A stretch of 64,000 nt of DNA from JAGLGH01 sp034723595. Lineage in GTDB: Archaea > Nanobdellota > Nanobdellia > Woesearchaeales > JAGLGH01. This document shows, piece by piece, positions 60,901 to 64,000 of this stretch. The notes beneath the pieces are model-generated. The model had not been told where the DNA came from. It did no database searches and was given only the letters and a program-made list of their open reading frames with translations. A program made the position numbers and the translations under genes. How positions within the stretch are numbered: position 1 is the first letter of the stretch; every line of letters starts with the position of its first letter. The stretch lies in contig JAYEPB010000078.1 in assembly GCA_034723595.1 (NCBI GenBank), forward strand, positions 15,258-79,257, read 5' to 3'.

Positions 60901-61485
60901 TTAGATTAATTTATCAAGAGTTTTGTATGAATATGGGATTGAATTTAGTTCCAATGCTTCTTTTAGACCTGTTGCAATTGAATCTCCTCTTTTTGAATAA
61001 TCTCCACTTGCGCTTATAGTTGCTTGATATTCTTTTTCTCTTGTTATAGATTCAACTTTAAGTGTATTTTCTCCTTTAAATTCAATTAAATTAAAATGAA
61101 ATGGAACTTTATTTCTAATTAATAATGATTTTAATTTTCCCTTTATTCCTGTCTCTGAATAGGCTGCAACAAATCTATTATCATGTCTAAAACCTGTAAA
61201 AGGAATGTTATTTTCAGTTAATAATGAATTTAGTTTTTCTTTTATTCCTGAATATTTCTCAGAAACTCTATTTTTATAATCTGCAAAATTCTCTTTCTCT
61301 TTTGGAGTTAAATATTTTGTTAAAGCACTCTTGATTGCTTCAATTTCTCTACTATTAAAAAAACATGTGTTGGGTTGAGTCTCTTTTATTACTGTTTTTG
61401 TTATTCTGCAGGCTTCAGCAACTTGTTCCCAAGTACCTTCAGCGATTATTTGATATTCTGTCCCTATTGATTTTATTTCTGCCAT
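60901..61485 (-). CDS. Hypothetical protein with internal repeat
   Basis: 194 residues. The middle has two similar units, GIKEKLNSLLTENNIPFTGFRHDN and GIKGKLKSLLIRNKVPFHFNLIEF, so the protein contains a duplicated alpha/beta piece, and the N-terminal about 70 residues (YQIIAEGTWEQVAEACRITK) resemble the C-terminal half (YQATISASGDYSKRGDSIATG). No family recognised, no membrane segment. It sits 64 bases upstream of the GGDEF gene on the same strand, possibly one operon. Confidence 0.6.
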   Translation of the reverse strand: MAEIKSIGTEYQIIAEGTWEQVAEACRITKTVIKETQPNTCFFNSREIEAIKSALTKYLTPKEKENFADYKNRVSEKYSGIKEKLNSLLTENNIPFTGFRHDNRFVAAYSETGIKGKLKSLLIRNKVPFHFNLIEFKGENTLKVESITREKEYQATISASGDYSKRGDSIATGLKEALELNSIPYSYKTLDKLI

Positions 61486-61645
61486 ACTAAGATGGAAATA
61501 ATAAGTTATTAATAAACTATTGGGTTTGTAGTAATCCTTCAGTAAAAACTAATCATTTTTGTTCATTTAAAAAGTTGCTTGGTTTTGAGAAAATCAAACC
61601 TCTTTAGAAAAGTTTTTAAAGAATGAAGCAATTTATGCTGTTAAA

Positions 61646-62227
61646 ATGAGACGTAGAGAAAAATCAAATAGATATGGGAAATTTATAGCAATTTTAGTAG
61701 GATTAGTGATGATAGGTAGTATTGCAGGTTATGTGGTTCTTGATAGTGGTTCTAAAACAGAACTCGAATATAATGGTTATGAATTCAGGCAAGACAAGAA
61801 TGGTTTTTCGACTGAGATTGAAGAAAAGGTGATTGCTTTTAATTTCCATCCTACTGAAGTTGAGCATATATCTTTTGAGTCTGATGAAATCAGCATGCTT
61901 AGGGAAGCTGAAGTCATAATGATAACAAGCGACCCTGAAAACCCTTTGCAGAGTGCAGTCTCATTCCTTGAATTTGAATTAGAAAGCAAGCTTTTATTGT
62001 TCAAAAGGGTTGTCGCGCATGGTTTTACCGAAGAGAATGAAAATAATCTTCAAGTCATCACATGCGATGATGCAGGCGAGAAAAGCCTAGTGATATATCT
62101 GACAAAAGGAAATAGCACTAGCGTCAATACTCAGGGCAATTGTATAATCATTATAGCAAAAAATGAATATGACCTTGTCAAAGTTAAGGATGCATTGCTT
62201 TACAGGATTCTTGGTGTGATTGTGTAA
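61646..62227 (+). CDS. Membrane-anchored hypothetical protein, copy 1
   Basis: 193 residues with one N-terminal membrane helix (KFIAILVGLVMIGSIAGYVVL, about 12-33) and an extracytoplasmic domain ending in GNCIIIIAKNEYDLVKVKDALLYRILGVI. The sequence NFHPTEVEHISF, the ITCDDAG strand, and the C-terminal GNC-I-I pattern recur in the next gene, so they are tandem paralogues. No family recognised. The two genes and the methyltransferase behind them are spaced 18 and 14 bases apart and so form one operon. Confidence 0.65.
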   Translation: MRRREKSNRYGKFIAILVGLVMIGSIAGYVVLDSGSKTELEYNGYEFRQDKNGFSTEIEEKVIAFNFHPTEVEHISFESDEISMLREAEVIMITSDPENPLQSAVSFLEFELESKLLLFKRVVAHGFTEENENNLQVITCDDAGEKSLVIYLTKGNSTSVNTQGNCIIIIAKNEYDLVKVKDALLYRILGVIV

Positions 62228-62245
62228 GTATTTTAGAGTCATAAA

Positions 62246-63070
62246 ATGAAAAAAGAAGACATTCAAACTGACGAGATAGAAAAAGAAGCAGTTGAAGAAA
62301 AGGTTGATGAACCAGATTATGAGGCTGCTGTTGAGGAATCTTCTGAAGAGAATGCTGTTGAAGGAAAAGTTTCTGAGAGTGATATTCCTGGTGGGAAAAT
62401 TCCTAAAGAAGAGAAATCTGGAGAAGATTTAAAATCTGAAGAGACAGAATCTCAGAAGGTGATAGCTAAATCTTCTAAGAGAAATATAAAAGTCATAATT
62501 GTGCTGATTGCTGTCATTGTTATTGCAGCGCTTCTATATAAAGGTAATCAATATTATGAGGAGAAGAAAGAATATGATGCTACTCATAAGATATATAATT
62601 ATTATACATTTGAAATTGATGGGCGTCATTGGAAGACCACTTGGATAAATGAAAATCAACCCTATATCCTGAACTTTAGGCACTGGCCTGGAGAACTTGA
62701 AGATATTAAGATAACTGGAAAACTTAATAGTGTTTTTAGTAATGCCAGTGATGTTTATCTTACATTTGATGCTGATGGAGAAGATTTTGATTATCTGGCG
62801 CTTGCAGCTACTGAAATTTCATTGAACATTAATCAGGTTTTGGGAAAGAATATCTTTGCAGCCTGCATTGCAAACAATACTCCAGATTGCTATATGAGAC
62901 CGATTGTGATATGTGAAGACAGGGAAACTGCAGTGATATATTTAAGAATTGCAGAAACACCTCAGGTAATCTTATCTGGCAATTGCATGATTATAAAAGG
63001 GACAGATGAGGAGATTGTCATGGCAGCAGAAAGGGTTCTCTATGCATGGTATGGAATAATGCAGGTCTAA
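62246..63070 (+). CDS. Membrane-anchored hypothetical protein, copy 2, with acidic N-terminus
   Basis: 274 residues: about 75 very acidic, Glu/Ser-rich cytosolic residues, one membrane helix at about 80-98 (VIIVLIAVIVIAALLY), and an extracytoplasmic domain with YYTFEIDGRHWKTTWI, LNFRHWPGELEDI, PIVICEDRETAVIYLRI and SGNCMIIKGTDEEIVMAAERVLYAWYGI, parallel to copy 1. Conserved pairs CICxxN/C-type cysteines may form disulfides. Function unknown; probably paired with copy 1. Confidence 0.65.
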   Translation: MKKEDIQTDEIEKEAVEEKVDEPDYEAAVEESSEENAVEGKVSESDIPGGKIPKEEKSGEDLKSEETESQKVIAKSSKRNIKVIIVLIAVIVIAALLYKGNQYYEEKKEYDATHKIYNYYTFEIDGRHWKTTWINENQPYILNFRHWPGELEDIKITGKLNSVFSNASDVYLTFDADGEDFDYLALAATEISLNINQVLGKNIFAACIANNTPDCYMRPIVICEDRETAVIYLRIAETPQVILSGNCMIIKGTDEEIVMAAERVLYAWYGIMQV

Positions 63071-63084
63071 TAATGGAAGGATAA

Positions 63085-63699
63085 ATGGAAGAAATGCAGC
63101 ATTATTTCACAGAAAAGCCAAAGAGCAGGATGATTCAATATCAATTTACTGCTGTTCTTCTTGGTAATGAGCTTAAATTCAATACTAGTTCAGGGGTATT
63201 CTCTATAAAAAAGATTGATAGGGGAACAGAGGTTCTTATAGGCAACTGCATAGTGGAAGATGGTTGGCATGTCCTTGATATGTGCTGTGGATACGGACCT
63301 GTAGGAATAGCTCTGGCAAAGAAGTATGACATAAAACTGTTTATGACAGATGTAAATCAAAGGGCTGTGATGCTGGTCAGGAAAAACATAAAATCGAATG
63401 GTCTGGAAGGAAAAGATGTCACTGTTGTATCTGGCAGCCTCTATGATAAAGTGCAAGATAAGGGATCATTTGATACAATCATTGTCAATCCACCGCAGAC
63501 AGCTGGGAAAGATGTATGTATTGCTGTGATTGAACAAGCTTATGAATTTCTCAAAAAAGGCGGTATTCTCCAGCTTGTAGCAAGGCATAATAAAGGAGGT
63601 AAGGCCTTATCAGCTATCATGGAAAAGGTTTTTGGCAATGTTAAAGATATTGCAAAGAAATCAGGATATAGGGTTTATGTTAGTGAAAAAGTTTCTTGA
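63085..63699 (+). CDS. Small-domain (MTS/RsmC-like) methyltransferase
   Basis: 204 residues: HYFTEKPKSRMIQYQFTAVLLGNELKFNTSSGVFS is the usual N-terminal strand of RsmC/RlmG-type enzymes, VLDMCCGYGPVGIALAKK is motif I, FMTDVNQRAVMLVRKN follows, and IIVNPPQTAGKD is the NPPY/F-like catalytic motif (NPPQ here). Probably methylates rRNA or tRNA guanine. Operon with the two membrane proteins. Confidence 0.85.
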   Translation: MEEMQHYFTEKPKSRMIQYQFTAVLLGNELKFNTSSGVFSIKKIDRGTEVLIGNCIVEDGWHVLDMCCGYGPVGIALAKKYDIKLFMTDVNQRAVMLVRKNIKSNGLEGKDVTVVSGSLYDKVQDKGSFDTIIVNPPQTAGKDVCIAVIEQAYEFLKKGGILQLVARHNKGGKALSAIMEKVFGNVKDIAKKSGYRVYVSEKVS

Positions 63700-63710
63700 T
63701 GAAACTTTTT
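63686..63710 (+). terminator. Hairpin terminator of the membrane-protein/methyltransferase operon
   Basis: AAAAAGTTTC-TTGAT-GAAACTTTTT, a perfect 10-bp stem that includes the methyltransferase stop codon and ends in a T-run. Confidence 0.6.
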
Positions 63711-63903
63711 TATAGGTATATAATGAAATTTTATGTAATTAAGAATAAGTATGTTATATTTTGTATGTTTTAAAATATTTGTGTTTTGTGGATCACAGCG
63801 TATACTCTTTGGTATTAATGTGCTTTAAAGTGTTTATCTCCTCTAAACAATTCAACATTTCTTCTTTTATTGAAAGAAACCTTAATTATTTTTGGGATTT
63901 TTG

Positions 63904-64000
63904 TTACAATTCTTTGACTCCTTCTCTAGTCAATACAACCAGCCTTATACCCAGCCCGAGCTTTAGCACAGCAGACACCATTGCCATATGCTCTTTTCCA
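63904..64000 (-). CDS. C-terminal fragment of a gene cut by the window edge
   Basis: A minus-strand frame entering at the window's right edge encodes about 31 residues (HMAMVSAVLKLGLGIRLVVL, then TREGVKEL) and stops at 63906-63904. The start is outside. Protein-like composition; family not recognised. The 204 bases before it hold only the terminator and AT-rich spacer. Confidence 0.5.
   Translation of the reverse strand, partial: GKEHMAMVSAVLKLGLGIRLVVLTREGVKEL

Noticed and set aside
1..64000. CRISPR array
   Set aside because: No regularly spaced direct repeats were found; the repeats seen are two long copies (46741/48444) and two leader copies (3017/4411).

Overview
The window is AT-rich (about one third G+C by eye) and archaeal. 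It carries a diphthine synthase, Lrp/AsnC and TrmB regulators, an AbrB-PhoU regulator, a tRNA-Gln with an intron-like insertion and no encoded CCA, and PEF-CTERM surface proteins. Many genes start at an ATG about 27 nt after a TATA box (leaderless transcripts). Small membrane families, MutS, a compact [FeFe]-hydrogenase and a probable diversity-generating-retroelement target suggest a DPANN archaeon of the Woesearchaeota/Pacearchaeota kind. That placement is inference, since no rRNA is present.

Layout. 1-2.9 kb: flavodoxin and an amino-acid permease fused to a methyltransferase. 3.0-11.2 kb: the most remarkable locus, a predicted ubiquitin-like conjugation operon in the order Ubl (ends GG plus five residues), E2-like (HP-x8-C), tandem E1, JAMM peptidase, then a coiled-coil membrane protein. 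A GG-less Ubl paralogue with a near-identical 135-bp leader lies upstream, and a divergent archaemetzincin-like peptidase sits between the two. The gene order is that of bacterial BilABCD operons. 11.1-16.6 kb: Ca2+ exchanger, Lrp, AbrB-PhoU, HEAT-type repeat protein kinase. 16.8-21.2 kb: small membrane proteins and two tandem paralogous membrane/coiled-coil proteins. 21.2-26.3 kb: phosphoesterase, membrane protein, three-gene HydC-HydB-HydA [FeFe]-hydrogenase. 26.4-31.4 kb: transposase remnant, divergent prenyl-synthase-like gene, tandem Lrp, CDF transporter with its regulator, IS200/IS605 element. 31.4-37 kb: thioredoxin, TrmB with methyltransferase/transglutaminase/cupin genes, PyrE-like phosphoribosyltransferase, RHH/RelE toxin-antitoxin operon.

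37-46 kb: two PEF-CTERM surface proteins sharing a stalk; one has a GC-rich C-type-lectin/FGE variable region typical of DGR targets. MutS, a deoxynucleotidase, glutaredoxin and a split glycolate/lactate dehydrogenase follow. 46-51 kb: a two-gene nucleotidyltransferase module flanked by 136-bp direct repeats copied from the 3' end of the adjacent UvrD-like helicase gene. 51.5-64 kb: leuA preceded by a leucine-rich leader ORF and a second overlapping ORF; radical SAM/methyltransferase pair; tandem Lrp; PD-(D/E)XK-DEDD nuclease; tRNA-Gln with a T-loop insertion; dphB; a GGDEF protein; paired membrane-anchored paralogues; a small-domain methyltransferase.

The main themes are protein modification (Ubl system), surface variation (DGR target), accessory defence/TA-like modules, and leader-based control of leuA. 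No rRNA, CRISPR array, or DGR reverse transcriptase/template was found.
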